Origin: an uncultured Gluconobacter sp.
Lineage (GTDB): Bacteria > Pseudomonadota > Alphaproteobacteria > Acetobacterales > Acetobacteraceae
DNA length: 26,088 nt
Direction: 5' to 3'
NCBI GenBank assembly: GCA_937880175.1
Contig: CALFLO010000125.1
Location: 1-26,088 of the forward strand
Numbering within the stretch: position 1 is the first letter of the stretch; each line of letters opens with the position of its first letter. Shown in pieces: positions 14,167-21,209 of the stretch. A model generated the notes under the pieces. It searched no databases, was not told the origin of the DNA, and was given only the letters and a program-made list of their open reading frames with translations. The position numbers and the translations under genes are program-made.

Positions 14167-15093
14167 ATGTCGATCGTCTTCCATCACACGCCCGAACGCG
14201 CGAGGGTCTGGAGCGAGAAGTTCGCGCAGGCGCGTCCCGACATTCCGTTTCATGTCTGGCCGGAAACCGGTCCGAAAGAGGATGTCCGCTATCTCGCGGC
14301 CTGGAAGACGCCGGACGATCTCGCCACGCTTTTTCCCAATCTTGAGATCCTGTTCTCGCTGGGGGCGGGGATCGATCAGCTCAATCTCGCCAATGTGCCG
14401 CCGGGCGTGAAAATCATCCGCATGGTGGAGAGCAGTCTGGTGGAGGGCATGATCGAATATGTCCTGTGGGCGGTGCTGTCCTTCCACCGCGACATGTTCC
14501 GCTATGCCCGTCAGCAGCGCGAACATGTCTGGGACGGCTCGCACAACCGCCCGGCGAAACTCTACCGCGTCGGTCTCATGGGTATGGGAGAGCTGGGCAG
14601 TCCCGTTCTGGAGAAGCTTGTCTCCTTCGGATACGACTGCCGGGGCTGGAGCCGCAGTCGCCGGGAGGTTCCGGGCGTAAAATCTTTCGCCGGGGCAGGG
14701 GAGCTGGATGCTTTTCTGGCGGAAACCGACATTCTGGTTTGTCTCGTCCCTCTGACAGATGCGACCCGAGGCATCCTCAATAGCAGCCTGTTCGAAAAAC
14801 TGCCCAAAGGCGCCTGTCTCATCAACTGCGGCCGTGGTGGCCATCTGGTGCAGGAAGATCTGATCCCGGCACTCGATAGCGGCCAGCTGTCACAGGCTGT
14901 TCTTGATGTTGCCATGCCCGAGCCGCTGCCGCCCGAACATCCGTTCTGGGATCATCCGCGCATTTTCCTGACACCGCACATCGCCTCCGCCGCCCAGTCC
15001 GACACTGCCGCGGAAGCCGTTCTTGCCAATCTGCGGCGTTATGAAGCGGGTGAACCCATGAGTGGAGTCATCGATACCGGGCGCGGCTACTGA
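14167..15093 (+). CDS. ghrA: D-2-hydroxyacid dehydrogenase, glyoxylate/hydroxypyruvate reductase A-like
   Basis: 308 residues, D-isomer-specific 2-hydroxyacid dehydrogenase. The NAD(P)-binding motif is VGLMGMGELGSPVLEKL. Catalytic residues are the Arg in LINCGRGGHLV, the Glu in DVAMPEPLPPEHP and the His in FLTPHIASAAQ. The overall pattern, with FSLGAGIDQL near residue 65-74, is that of GhrA, which reduces glyoxylate to glycolate and hydroxypyruvate to glycerate in the cytoplasm. Glyoxylate is a co-substrate of the nearby ureidoglycine aminotransferase, so a link with the ureide cluster is reasonable but not proven, since ghrA-like genes also occur alone. Its Shine-Dalgarno lies in an inverted repeat. 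Confidence 0.88.
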   Translation: MSIVFHHTPERARVWSEKFAQARPDIPFHVWPETGPKEDVRYLAAWKTPDDLATLFPNLEILFSLGAGIDQLNLANVPPGVKIIRMVESSLVEGMIEYVLWAVLSFHRDMFRYARQQREHVWDGSHNRPAKLYRVGLMGMGELGSPVLEKLVSFGYDCRGWSRSRREVPGVKSFAGAGELDAFLAETDILVCLVPLTDATRGILNSSLFEKLPKGACLINCGRGGHLVQEDLIPALDSGQLSQAVLDVAMPEPLPPEHPFWDHPRIFLTPHIASAAQSDTAAEAVLANLRRYEAGEPMSGVIDTGRGY

Positions 15094-15123
15094 AGTCTCG
15101 ACGCGGTTTGTGCATTTTCCGGC

Positions 15124-15152
15124 TTGCCAACCCCGGAGGGCTCGGTTAGAAC
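15124..15152 (+). promoter_or_regulatory. Promoter of tRNA-Thr
   Basis: TTGCCA (15124-15129), a 17-base spacer and TAGAAC (15147-15152) match a sigma-70 promoter, ending 20 bases before the mature tRNA. Transcription would begin near 15159, just at the leader segment that can pair with the tRNA 3' end. Confidence 0.6.
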
Positions 15153-15172
15153 GCGGCCACCTTGATGGATGC

Positions 15173-15248
15173 GCCGGTGTAGCTCAGCTGGTAGAGCACG
15201 TCATTCGTAATGATGGGGTCGGGAGTTCGAATCTCTTCACCGGCACCA
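15173..15248 (+). tRNA. tRNA-Thr (anticodon CGT)
   Basis: Complete 76-nt cloverleaf with encoded CCA. Acceptor GCCGGTG pairs with CACCGGC, D arm GCTC/GAGC, anticodon stem CGTCA/TGATG around loop TTCGTAA (anticodon CGT, reads ACG), T arm GGGAG/CTCTT with two G-U pairs around TTCGAAT. Leader CCTTGATGG (15160-15168) is complementary to CCATCAAGG (15246-15254), which includes the CCA. Confidence 0.97.
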
Positions 15249-15492
15249 TCAAGGTCTTCCGAAAATCCGGATCCGAAACGCTGTTTCCCGTTCTGCCGGG
15301 GATGCGTTTGGGCGATTCAGGCCAGTCCTGCCGGATCTTCACGATTTTTCAAAATATTGCCGATAAAACAGGCTTCCTCTGGGCAATCCGTCTGTGATGG
15401 GACTACGGTGAGTACCGATATCCCGATGCAGAGGACGGCCCAGGGCGGGCGGACTGTCAAAAGACGGCTCCCTGCGTTAGGTTAGGAGCCAA
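15249..15492. other. Intergenic region between tRNA-Thr and pqiA
   Basis: No convincing gene or T-tract terminator after the tRNA. It holds a 6-bp inverted repeat ATTGCC-N20-GGCAAT (15356-15387) in an AT-rich patch, possibly part of the pqiA control region, and the ribosome-binding-site hairpin at 15466-15490. Confidence 0.3.
15466..15490 (+). promoter_or_regulatory. Inverted repeat covering the pqiA Shine-Dalgarno
   Basis: GGCTCC (15466-15471) is complementary to GGAGCC (15485-15490) around a 13-nt loop. The GGAG of the right arm is the ribosome binding site for ATG 15493, 4 bases away. The 6-bp stem is short enough that chance cannot be excluded. Confidence 0.4.
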
Positions 15493-16977
15493 ATGTCTGA
15501 CCGTTTTCATAAACGACTGTGGCGCAACGCCGTCAGCTTTTCCCGCAGTCAGGAGCCCCACGCATCCATTCACGCGGTGGAAGGGCTGCGCGAATGCCCG
15601 ACCTGCGGCCTTTTTCAGCATGTCCCGCGTCTGAAACCCGGTCATCTTGCCGAATGTCTGCGGTGCGGCTGCCAGCTTACCCGCCGGCGCAAGACGTCCC
15701 TGATCGGGGCTCCCGCCGCTTTCTGCCTGACCTCGGCCGCGCTTTACGCCACCCTCCTCATCAGCCCTCTCATGACGCTGAACGTCTACGGACGCGAAAA
15801 CACAGTCTCGCTGATGAGTGGGCCGATTGAACTTGGCCATCAGGGTTACGGCGCGATCGGTGTTCTCGTCGCGCTGGTGACGATCCTTATGCCTGGCGTC
15901 ATCATCGGTCTGATGGCTGCCATCCTGTTCGGCGCATCCCGGCCCCAGATGCCTGACTGGACCCCGCGTCTCCTCACCTGGTACGACCGCCTGCGTGGCT
16001 GGTCGATGGTGGAGGTCTATGTCCTTGGCGTCCTCGTGGCCTACACCAAGCTCGTGGATCTTGCCCTCGTTACCCTTCAGCCCGGCGTCTATCTTCTGGG
16101 TGGGTTGATGCTGAGCATGGCTGCCGTGGACTCGACTTTCGACGCCGAGCAGATCTGGCGCAGTCGCGACATCCGCCCCAAACTCGACGATCATCAGGGC
16201 CATCTGCTGGATGTCGCCCATCTGGACGCCCGCAACGGTGTCATTCCCCCTGTGGAGAACATGCTGTCCTGCCATGCCTGCGATCTGGTTCTGGCATTCG
16301 ATCATGCCGTGCCGCAGGAGCGGGATATGGGAGACTGCCCCCGCTGCGGGCAGATTCTGCGTCGCCGCAAGCCGCAGAGCCTTTCTTCGGCGACCTGTCT
16401 TCTCATTGCCGGCGTCGTCTTCTATCTGCCGGCCAACCTGCTGCCGGTCATGACCTACACCAAGGTCGGCCATGGAGCGCCCAGCACCATCATCAGCGGC
16501 GTGATTGAACTGTGGCAGGCAGGAATGATTCCGCTGTCCCTTCTGGTCCTGTTCGCCAGCATCACCGTGCCTGTTCTCAAGATCGTCGCCCTGACGATCA
16601 TGATCATCAGCACACGCCTCGGTGCCCGCTGGCAACTTCGGCATCTGGCGAAACTCTATCGTCTCGTCGTAATCATCGGCCGCTGGTCCATGATCGACGT
16701 CTTCATGATTTCCATCCTCGTCGCCGTTGTGCATTTCGGCTTTCTGGCCAATGTCACGGCCGATCCGGGGATGGTCTGCTTTGCGCTGGTCGTGATCCTG
16801 ACCATTTTCGCGGCAGAGCTTTTCGATCCCCGTGGCATGTGGGATGCAGCCGGCCTCAATGGGGCGGTTGCAGGCTCCGCAGCGGATACAGGCCTCCCGG
16901 AGACAGCCTCTCCCCCAGACCCTGTTCCGCATCTGCCTTCTTCTGACCCTAACGATATGGAGCCTGGACGCGCGTGA
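15493..16977 (+). CDS. pqiA: PqiA, inner-membrane component of an intermembrane lipid transport system
   Basis: 494 residues with two homologous halves, each a zinc ribbon followed by four membrane helices. First half: CPTCG (near residue 36) with CLRCGC. Second half: CHACD with CPRCG, then membrane segments such as FYLPANLLPVMTY and the conserved VIELWQAGMIPLSLLVLFAS. This is the PqiA/LetA family, which acts with an MCE protein to move lipids between the inner and outer membranes and is induced by redox stress in E. coli. Length is slightly above the usual 420 residues because of a Pro/Ser-rich tail. Start ATG has AGGAG close upstream. The next gene overlaps by 4 bases (GTGA). Confidence 0.95.
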   Translation: MSDRFHKRLWRNAVSFSRSQEPHASIHAVEGLRECPTCGLFQHVPRLKPGHLAECLRCGCQLTRRRKTSLIGAPAAFCLTSAALYATLLISPLMTLNVYGRENTVSLMSGPIELGHQGYGAIGVLVALVTILMPGVIIGLMAAILFGASRPQMPDWTPRLLTWYDRLRGWSMVEVYVLGVLVAYTKLVDLALVTLQPGVYLLGGLMLSMAAVDSTFDAEQIWRSRDIRPKLDDHQGHLLDVAHLDARNGVIPPVENMLSCHACDLVLAFDHAVPQERDMGDCPRCGQILRRRKPQSLSSATCLLIAGVVFYLPANLLPVMTYTKVGHGAPSTIISGVIELWQAGMIPLSLLVLFASITVPVLKIVALTIMIISTRLGARWQLRHLAKLYRLVVIIGRWSMIDVFMISILVAVVHFGFLANVTADPGMVCFALVVILTIFAAELFDPRGMWDAAGLNGAVAGSAADTGLPETASPPDPVPHLPSSDPNDMEPGRA

Positions 16978-18656
16978 GCGATTCCCGAAACAACCGGGGG
17001 GAGCAGCCGGTCTCGCCGAAGGAAGCCCCGGTGCGCCGCACCCGCTTCTCCCTCATTCTGCTGATTCCGGTGGTGGCCATTCTCATCGCCGGATGGCTGG
17101 CGTGGGAGCATTTCGCCACACGCGGTCCCGAAATTACCATCACGTTCGAAACTGCGGATGGCCTCACCACAGGGCAGACGCAGGTCAAGAACAAGGCCGT
17201 GACGCTTGGGACGGTTCAGGACATCACCCTGAGCGAGGACATGAAACATGTCGACGTCACGGTGCAGATGAACGCCAACAGCGCCCATATCCTGACGGAT
17301 CACACCCGTTTCTGGGTGGTGCGTCCGCGGATCAACGGTGCCAGCATCACGGGTCTCGATACGTTGTTTTCCGGGGCCTATATCGCACTGGATCCGGGAA
17401 CCGATGACGGCCATTACCAGAAATCCTTCAAGGGCCTGGAATCGCCGCCGGGTGTGCGCTCCGATCAGCCGGGCGAGACGTTCTGGCTGGTCTCTCCGTC
17501 GCTGGGATCACTTGGCCCGGGGTCGCCTGTCTTCTTCCGTGATCTTCAGGTGGGCGAAGTGCTCGGCTATACGATGCCGCCGGGTGGCGCGGGGCCGATT
17601 GTCATTCAGGCCTTCGTCAAAGCGCCCTACGACCACTATCTGCGCACGGACAGCCGTTTCTGGAACGTCTCGGGTGTTCAGGTCGGTCTCGGGGCCGGTG
17701 GCCTGAAGGTCCAGCTCAAATCGCTTCAGGCCCTGTTCTCGGGCGGTATTGCCTTCGGCCTGCCGGAGCGCCGCCGCAATATCGACCTGCCCGACGCCCC
17801 GCCCAATTCGGTCTTCAAGCTCTATGCCAGTGAGGCCGATGCCGACAACGCGCGCTATCACAAGCGCCTGCGCGTCGTGACCTACATCAACTCGTCGGTC
17901 AAAGGCCTCACGAACGGCAGTCAGGTCACCATGTTCGGCCTGCAGATCGGCACGGTCACGGATGTGCGTCTTTTGCTTGAAGGCCCAACGAAACTCCCAC
18001 GTGTCCGCGTGGATATGGAACTTGAGCCCGAGCGCATGCTGTCGAACTGGGATGACCGGATCGAGAACAGCAAGGAGCCGCCTGTCGAGACCTATCTTCA
18101 GGCCTTTGTGGCTGAAGGCATGCGCGCCTCGGTGCAGAGTGCCAGTTTCCTGACCGGCGAATCCATGATTGCCCTGCAATTCGTCAAGAGCGCCCCGGCC
18201 ACGACGCTGACCTATGAGGGCGACGTTGCCGTTCTTCCAAGTCAGGCGGGCGGAATGGACGGGATTATGGAATCCGTCTCCACCATCACCGACAAAATCG
18301 CTGCGATGCCGCTGACCGAAATCGGCGGTCATGTGAACGATCTTCTGGCGCATGCGGATGGCCGTCTGAACAGTCCTGAAGTCACGCAGTCTCTCGCAGC
18401 CCTGCGCGATTCGCTTCAGAACCTGAACAGGCTGACGAAAACCGCCAACCAGAACCTGCCGCTCCTGATGAAGAGCCTGCAGGGGACGCTGAGCAATGCC
18501 CAGTCGGTTCTCGGGGCCTATGGCGGCGATACGGATTTCCATCGCAGCCTTCAGAACATGATCACCCAGTTGACCCAGATGTCCCGCTCCCTGCGGTTCC
18601 TCACGGATTATCTGGATCACCATCCTTCCGCACTCATCACCGGCCGCAGGAACTGA
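16974..18656 (+). CDS. pqiB: PqiB, MCE-domain (MlaD-like) periplasm-spanning protein
   Basis: 560 residues from GTG 16974, overlapping the pqiA stop by 4 bases. A short cytoplasmic N-terminus and one membrane helix (about 25-46, LILLIPVVAILIAGWLAWE) precede three MCE domains (roughly residues 55-145, 160-270 and 290-410), each with the family pattern, for example PGTDDG after GAYIALD and GSQVTMFGLQIGTVTDVRL in the third. The last 120 residues are predicted helical (SLAALRDSLQNLNRLTKTAN). In E. coli PqiB these parts form stacked hexameric rings and a needle that make a hydrophobic tunnel across the periplasm. Length is near the E. coli protein (546). Confidence 0.95.
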   Translation: MSDSRNNRGEQPVSPKEAPVRRTRFSLILLIPVVAILIAGWLAWEHFATRGPEITITFETADGLTTGQTQVKNKAVTLGTVQDITLSEDMKHVDVTVQMNANSAHILTDHTRFWVVRPRINGASITGLDTLFSGAYIALDPGTDDGHYQKSFKGLESPPGVRSDQPGETFWLVSPSLGSLGPGSPVFFRDLQVGEVLGYTMPPGGAGPIVIQAFVKAPYDHYLRTDSRFWNVSGVQVGLGAGGLKVQLKSLQALFSGGIAFGLPERRRNIDLPDAPPNSVFKLYASEADADNARYHKRLRVVTYINSSVKGLTNGSQVTMFGLQIGTVTDVRLLLEGPTKLPRVRVDMELEPERMLSNWDDRIENSKEPPVETYLQAFVAEGMRASVQSASFLTGESMIALQFVKSAPATTLTYEGDVAVLPSQAGGMDGIMESVSTITDKIAAMPLTEIGGHVNDLLAHADGRLNSPEVTQSLAALRDSLQNLNRLTKTANQNLPLLMKSLQGTLSNAQSVLGAYGGDTDFHRSLQNMITQLTQMSRSLRFLTDYLDHHPSALITGRRN

Positions 18657-18659
18657 GCC

Positions 18660-19277
18660 ATGACACAGTCTTCGACGTCCCGCCTTCGTCTTCTGTCCCT
18701 GGTGGGGGCTCTGGGGCTGACAGGCCTGCTTTCGGCCTGCAGCAGTGATCCGAAACTCTACACGCTGGCGCCCTTGCCGGGTGTGTCACAGGCTGGCGGA
18801 CCTGTGGTGGTCGAAGTCCGCACGCCCGTCGTCAGCGCGCGCCTGGATCGGGATACGATCGTGAAGGCCAGCAAGGACTATCAGCTCAAACTGGAGACAG
18901 GCAGCAGCTGGAGTGAGGCCCTCCCGGACATGCTGGGTCATACGCTGGTGACCGATCTGGCCCAGCGCCTGCCGGGGACGACCGTGTTTGCGCAGGATGA
19001 TGCGGTTACGACCACACCCGAAGCCTATGTGGAGCTGACCATCCGTAATTTTGAGGCCGATTCGGCTGGACATGCGCTTGTGACGGGAATGCTGTCCGTT
19101 CATCCAGCCGGCAGGATGATCGGGCCCGTCATGACCTGGCCTGTGGTCTGGCAGTCGGCAGAACCCGTGGCGTCAGACATGGCCACGCTGACAGCCGCTC
19201 TCAGCCAGGGCATTGCGGGTATCGCCGATCAGGCTGCCGCAAAACTGCGTGTCCTGCCGCCTCCTGTGAATGACTGA
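18660..19277 (+). CDS. pqiC: PqiC, outer-membrane lipoprotein of the Pqi system
   Basis: 205 residues, starting 3 bases after the pqiB stop. It has a lipoprotein signal with lipobox LLSAC (Cys27 is the likely acylated residue), then SSDPKLYTLAPLPG, typical of the PqiC/ABC-transport auxiliary lipoprotein family, followed by VEVRTPVVSARLDRDTIV. PqiC docks the PqiB needle at the outer membrane. Together the three genes form a complete pqiABC operon closed by the terminator at 19299-19329. Confidence 0.92.
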   Translation: MTQSSTSRLRLLSLVGALGLTGLLSACSSDPKLYTLAPLPGVSQAGGPVVVEVRTPVVSARLDRDTIVKASKDYQLKLETGSSWSEALPDMLGHTLVTDLAQRLPGTTVFAQDDAVTTTPEAYVELTIRNFEADSAGHALVTGMLSVHPAGRMIGPVMTWPVVWQSAEPVASDMATLTAALSQGIAGIADQAAAKLRVLPPPVND

Positions 19278-19298
19278 GAGGCGTCAGAAGCCATGAAC

Positions 19299-19329
19299 AA
19301 AAAAGGCTCCCGGAAAGGGAGCCTTTTTT
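19299..19329. terminator. Bidirectional intrinsic terminator between pqiC and nusG
   Basis: A6, GGCTCCC (19305-19311), loop GGAAA, GGGAGCC (19317-19323), T6. The symmetric A and T runs let it serve pqiABC on the + strand and secE-nusG on the - strand. Confidence 0.92.
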
Positions 19330-19355
19330 GTTTGAAGAGTAGCCTGCGAAAAGGC

Positions 19356-19886
19356 TTAGAGCTTTTCGACCTGCGTGAAGTCCAGATCGACGGGCGTAGA
19401 GCGGCCGAAAATGGAGACGCTGACCTTGAGGCGCTGGCGCTCCTCGTCGACATCCTCGATCATGCCGGTAAAGGACGTGAACGGGCCATCGGCCACGCGG
19501 ACCTGCTCGCCGATCTCGAAGGAGAGGCTGGAACGCGGACGCTCAACGCCTTCCTGAGCCTGCTTCATGATCCGGTCGGCTTCGGCTGCCGTAATAGGGG
19601 TCGGACGGTTGCGGGTTCCAAGGAAGCCCGTGACCTTGGGTGTATCCTTGACGAGATGCCACGCCTCGTCCGTCAGTTCCATCTTGACGAGGACATAACC
19701 CGGAAAGAACTTGCGCTCTGCATTGACCTTACGGCCGCGGCGCATTTCCGTGATGTCTTCGGAAGGAACAAGAATCTGTTCGAAATGGTCGGAAAGGCCC
19801 TTCTGCGCAGCCTGTTCCTGAATGTGACTCGCGATTTTTTTCTCGAATCCGGAATAGACGTGCACAACGTACCAACGCTTCGCCAT
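19356..19886 (-). CDS. nusG: NusG, transcription elongation and termination factor
   Basis: 176 residues, the usual length. The NGN domain begins RWYVVHVYSGFEKKIASHIQ and includes the RNA-polymerase-contacting region FFPGYVLVKM. The C-terminal KOW domain is FEIGEQVRVADGPFTSFTGM to the end (FTQVEKL). NusG binds RNA polymerase and couples it to Rho and to the ribosome. It begins 9 bases after secE, with GGAGG inside the end of secE. No rplK follows: the gene runs into a terminator and the convergent pqi operon, so the common nusG-rplKAJL continuity is broken here. Confidence 0.97.
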   Translation of the reverse strand: MAKRWYVVHVYSGFEKKIASHIQEQAAQKGLSDHFEQILVPSEDITEMRRGRKVNAERKFFPGYVLVKMELTDEAWHLVKDTPKVTGFLGTRNRPTPITAAEADRIMKQAQEGVERPRSSLSFEIGEQVRVADGPFTSFTGMIEDVDEERQRLKVSVSIFGRSTPVDLDFTQVEKL

Positions 19887-19895
19887 GGTGCGAAC

Positions 19896-20150
19896 CTAGC
19901 CTCCAACGCCAAAAAGTTCGCGGACGCCGAGGCCGATTACCTGGTCCACGATGAAGAAGAAGATGCAGGTCACGGTAACCATGACCAGCACGGCACCTGA
20001 CGTGATCAGGGTGTTGCGACGGGTCGGCCACGTGACGCGCTTCGCTTCGGCGCGAACGTCACGGACGTAAGCCACCAGATTGAAGCCGGATCCGCTCTTT
20101 TGAGGCGCCGTTTTCCGCGACTCGTCTTTCGGGGTACTGACCGACACCAT
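19896..20150 (-). CDS. secE: SecE, preprotein translocase subunit
   Basis: 84 residues. The conserved SecE core is present: VAYVRDVRAEAKRVTWPTRR followed by a single membrane helix (TSGAVLVMVTVTCIFFFIVD). SecE clamps SecY in the inner-membrane translocon. ATG 20150 is chosen with GAGGA just upstream. The frame reaches ATG 20198, but that start has no ribosome binding site and would add residues unlike the family. The gene lies 62 bases after tRNA-Trp on the same strand, a common tRNA-Trp-secE-nusG order. Confidence 0.95.
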   Translation of the reverse strand: MVSVSTPKDESRKTAPQKSGSGFNLVAYVRDVRAEAKRVTWPTRRNTLITSGAVLVMVTVTCIFFFIVDQVIGLGVRELFGVGG

Positions 20151-20212
20151 CGTCCTCGAATCAAGTGAAAAACCCGCTCCCGGTGTCGGGAAGGACATCC
20201 GGCGAGAAGGAG

Positions 20213-20289
20213 TGGCAGGGGTGGAGGGTCTCGAACTCTCAACCTCCGGTTTTGGAGACCGGCGCTCTAGCCAATTGAGCTACACCCCT
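20213..20289 (-). tRNA. tRNA-Trp (anticodon CCA)
   Basis: Complete 77-nt cloverleaf on the minus strand with encoded CCA. Acceptor AGGGGTG/CACCCCT, D arm with AATTGG loop, anticodon loop CTCCAAA (anticodon CCA, reads TGG), T arm GAGAG-TTCGAGA-CCCTC region. It leads the secE-nusG unit. Confidence 0.96.
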
Positions 20290-20337
20290 ATCATCGGGCA
20301 AGACATTTTGAGGTGTCATGCCAACGACAGTGGCCGC

Positions 20338-20366
20338 AAAAGAGAATGTTCAGGAGTAAAAGTCAA
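20338..20366 (-). promoter_or_regulatory. Candidate promoter of tRNA-Trp-secE-nusG
   Basis: On the minus strand, TTGACT (20366-20361) is a near-consensus -35, with TCTTTT (20343-20338) 17 bases on as a weak -10. It would give a leader of about 40 bases before tRNA-Trp. The -35 is the convincing part. Confidence 0.4.
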
Positions 20367-20458
20367 GTGCCCCAAACATCTTTGTTGTGGAATTTCCATT
20401 TTGGATTTTCCCCTCTTGCGGGCGCAGGAACAGTTGGAGTAAGGACACTCCCATCTGA

Positions 20459-20532
20459 GCGGGCGTAGCATAGTGGTAATGCAGTAGCCTTCCAAGCTTC
20501 TTAGGAGGGTTCGATTCCCTTCGCCCGCTCCA
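20459..20532 (+). tRNA. tRNA-Gly (anticodon TCC)
   Basis: Complete 74-nt cloverleaf with CCA. Acceptor GCGGGCG/CGCCCGC, D arm GCAT/ATGC, anticodon loop CTTCCAA (anticodon TCC, reads GGA), T arm GAGGG/CCCTT around TTCGATT. The anticodon stem GTAGC/GCTTC has a T-T mismatch at its second pair. A possible promoter is TTGCGG (20416-20421) with a poor -10 (GTAAGG) 17 bases on. Confidence 0.95.
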
Positions 20533-20561
20533 GAATCTCCCAAAAAATCAGCGCTGAACGG

Positions 20562-21098
20562 TCACTGCCACTGGCAGGGTATGTGCGATGGTGTGGCTTC
20601 TCCGAACTGGAGGATCTGCAGCGCCACGGCGGCGTCTCCGACATTGCCTGACAGATGGCCTCTCGGATCTGACCCATGCGCGGCCGGTGCCACGTCTTCG
20701 CTGAGCAGGATGTCGCCTGGATTGAGCTCCACGCTGGTTCCGTCCATCGCCTTGACGAAATAGATCCCCGACAGCGGCACGATCCACTGGACCTGATGAC
20801 TCTCGTTCCATCCGCCTTTCCAGTGAGGGGGCTGTACGCGCATCGTCACTGTTGCCGGCCCGTCATGGGGGCTGCTGAGCAGGATCTTGTCCCCGTCCGA
20901 CGCAATCGAATCTTCATGGAACGTCGACATCTTGCATTTGGTCAGATGTGTGACGCCCTGCGGATCGGTCCAGTTGTCCCAGTAGGAAATGGTCGGGAAG
21001 GACGGCTTGTCCTCAATGGGGGTGGCGTGGGCCGTTGTGGTCAGTGCGGGGACGGACAGGGCGCCCAGCAGGAGAAAGAGGCGCTTCTGGATGAACAT
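20562..21098 (-). CDS. Secreted, probably cupin-like protein of unknown function
   Basis: 178 residues. A signal peptide is clear (MFIQKRLFLLLGALSVPALT, cleavage after AHA near residue 23), so it is periplasmic or secreted. The mature part looks like a small beta-sandwich or cupin: a middle block with SESHQ-like sequence (WNESHQVQWIVPLSGIYFVK), then MDGTSVELNPGDILLSEDVA, where the Pro-Gly-Asp turn is typical of cupin motif 2, and HGSDPRGHLSGN. Only part of the usual His set is visible. Two Cys (KCK and the C-terminal PCQWQ) could form a disulphide. ATG 21098 has GGAG 5 bases upstream. The longer frame to 21215 has no signal peptide at its start. Neighbours give no functional hint. Confidence 0.72.
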   Translation of the reverse strand: MFIQKRLFLLLGALSVPALTTTAHATPIEDKPSFPTISYWDNWTDPQGVTHLTKCKMSTFHEDSIASDGDKILLSSPHDGPATVTMRVQPPHWKGGWNESHQVQWIVPLSGIYFVKAMDGTSVELNPGDILLSEDVAPAAHGSDPRGHLSGNVGDAAVALQILQFGEATPSHIPCQWQ

Positions 21099-21209
21099 CG
21101 GGTCTCCAAGGTTGTCTGCGGGAAGAGCAGGAGCACTGTGATGGACTGGGAGGATGATCTCCCGAAAAATCACGGTGGAATACCCGTCATGCCAGTCCGG
21201 CAGAGGAAA

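Noticed and set aside
13582..14844. 420-codon minus frame spanning the aminotransferase, small gene and ghrA
   Set aside because: It covers three genes with good motifs and has no family signal of its own.
15457..16932. 491-codon minus frame opposite pqiA
   Set aside because: Rich in His/Asp/Gln/Gly with no fold pattern; pqiA on the other strand has zinc ribbons and membrane helices.
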